Assembly: GCA_027924585.1 (NCBI GenBank)
Contig: BSBM01000753.1
Location: 27,988,501-28,052,500 of the forward strand
DNA: 64,000 bases
Reading direction: 5' to 3'
DNA from: Larix kaempferi
Lineage: Eukaryota; Streptophyta; Pinopsida; Pinales; Pinaceae
Positions 63,643-64,000 of the stretch are shown here, piece by piece (position 1 is the first letter of the stretch; every line of letters begins with the position of its first letter). Made by a program: the position numbers and the translations under genes. The notes below the pieces were generated by a model. That model had not been told where the DNA came from. It saw only the letters and a program-made list of their open reading frames with translations, and searched no databases.

Positions 63643-64000
63643 TGTTAAGATTCTATATGCTAAGCTAGATAACAATTCAAAATTTACAACAATAGCATAT
63701 GCAGGATCGCTTAAAGAAACACAATCACAAGATAGACACAAATTTATCCTGGGAAACCCTCATGGGGTAGAAAAACTAGCAAAACTTCCTCAATATAGAT
63801 GACCAAAAAGTACAAAGATGAAATCCCCAAACAAGAGCTCCTTCTCCTTCACAATTATCTCTCTCTCTCTCCTTATGCGCAATCCACAAGTGAGTGTGTA
63901 TTCAAATGAGGAACACAACACCTCTATTTATACTTTATCTTTCACTTTACTTTTTCCCTAACTAGGTCGGCCCCAACAACTTTAACCTAATGCTGACTGG
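63643..64000 (-). mobile_element. copia D 5' LTR, partial
   Basis: Matches 57948 onward with few differences and continues past the window. It includes a minus-strand TATA (TATAAATAG) near 63932-63940. Confidence 0.92.

Larger units (their letters stand above)
57948..64000 (-). mobile_element. copia element D, minus strand, cut by window edge
   Basis: The 3' LTR is 57948-58537, the polypurine tract 58538-58548, the primer site 63631-63642, and the 5' LTR from 63643 past the window end. Coding runs right to left: gag 63255-62322, linker 61740-61440, reverse transcriptase 61290-60495 and RNase H 60311-59850. Protease and integrase are missing, replaced by non-coding text at 61740-62320. A 1.3-kb untranslated 3' region holds several tandem-repeat arrays. 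The LTR pair is very similar over the 358 bases that can be compared, so it is younger than most elements here. Confidence 0.92.

Overview
The window looks like transposable-element-rich nuclear DNA from a seed plant with a large genome. The evidence is a plant-type two-exon TFB5 gene with canonical GT-AG intron borders, an LRR receptor-kinase fragment, Ty1/copia and Ty3/gypsy retrotransposons primed by initiator-tRNA-Met sites, a BED/DUF659 hAT transposon, LINE remnants and tRNA-derived SINEs. A gymnosperm is plausible from the degree of nesting and decay, but the species cannot be fixed from sequence alone. Only one gene looks like a functional host gene: TFB5 (TFIIH subunit 5/TTDA), minus strand, 2245-2691. 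Everything else that codes is mobile or broken.

Layout. 1-6100: TFB5, a SINE, unidentified coding-like scraps, a LINE RNase H remnant and a solo LTR (5627-6098). 6154-9927: a complete-ended hAT element with an 8-bp target duplication and a decayed transposase. 10200-13740: a copia scrap, an LTR-like block and unassigned sequence. 14230-18310: LINE 1, split by a solo LTR of family X (16619-17765).

18490-43790 is one nested structure. LINE 2 is split inside its reverse transcriptase by copia element A (20587-42760). A contains a second X solo LTR (21784-22948), the gag-retaining deletion copia B (24686-29260), a reverse-oriented SINE, and a SINE in its 3' LTR. That SINE is split by copia C (30103-42222, minus strand). 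C in turn contains gypsy G (33767-38084), solo LTR Y (38975-40174) and an unclassified insert in its 5' LTR (40559-41599). Target-site duplications or rejoined coding sequence support most of these levels.

44496-49070: a gypsy H LTR with PBS and gag, then copia F with a 3' LTR. 49300-57500: sparse sequence with a SINE-like unit, a GC-rich solo LTR (50030-50632), an LRR receptor-kinase pseudogene (51518-51970), AT-rich tandem duplications and a second RNase H remnant. 57528-57947: the 3' end of a chromodomain gypsy (E), interrupted at 57948 by copia D (minus strand), which runs off the right edge.

Two themes stand out. Several elements keep gag and cis signals but have lost reverse transcriptase or integrase (B, G, D, F), so they look like non-autonomous derivatives. 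The LTRs and untranslated regions also carry unusual repeated motifs: a palindrome shared by several LTR families, an RY-motif cluster beside a TATA box, and arrays of palindrome-bearing tandem repeats in the 3' region of copia D. All element boundaries were read by eye; no database search was run.
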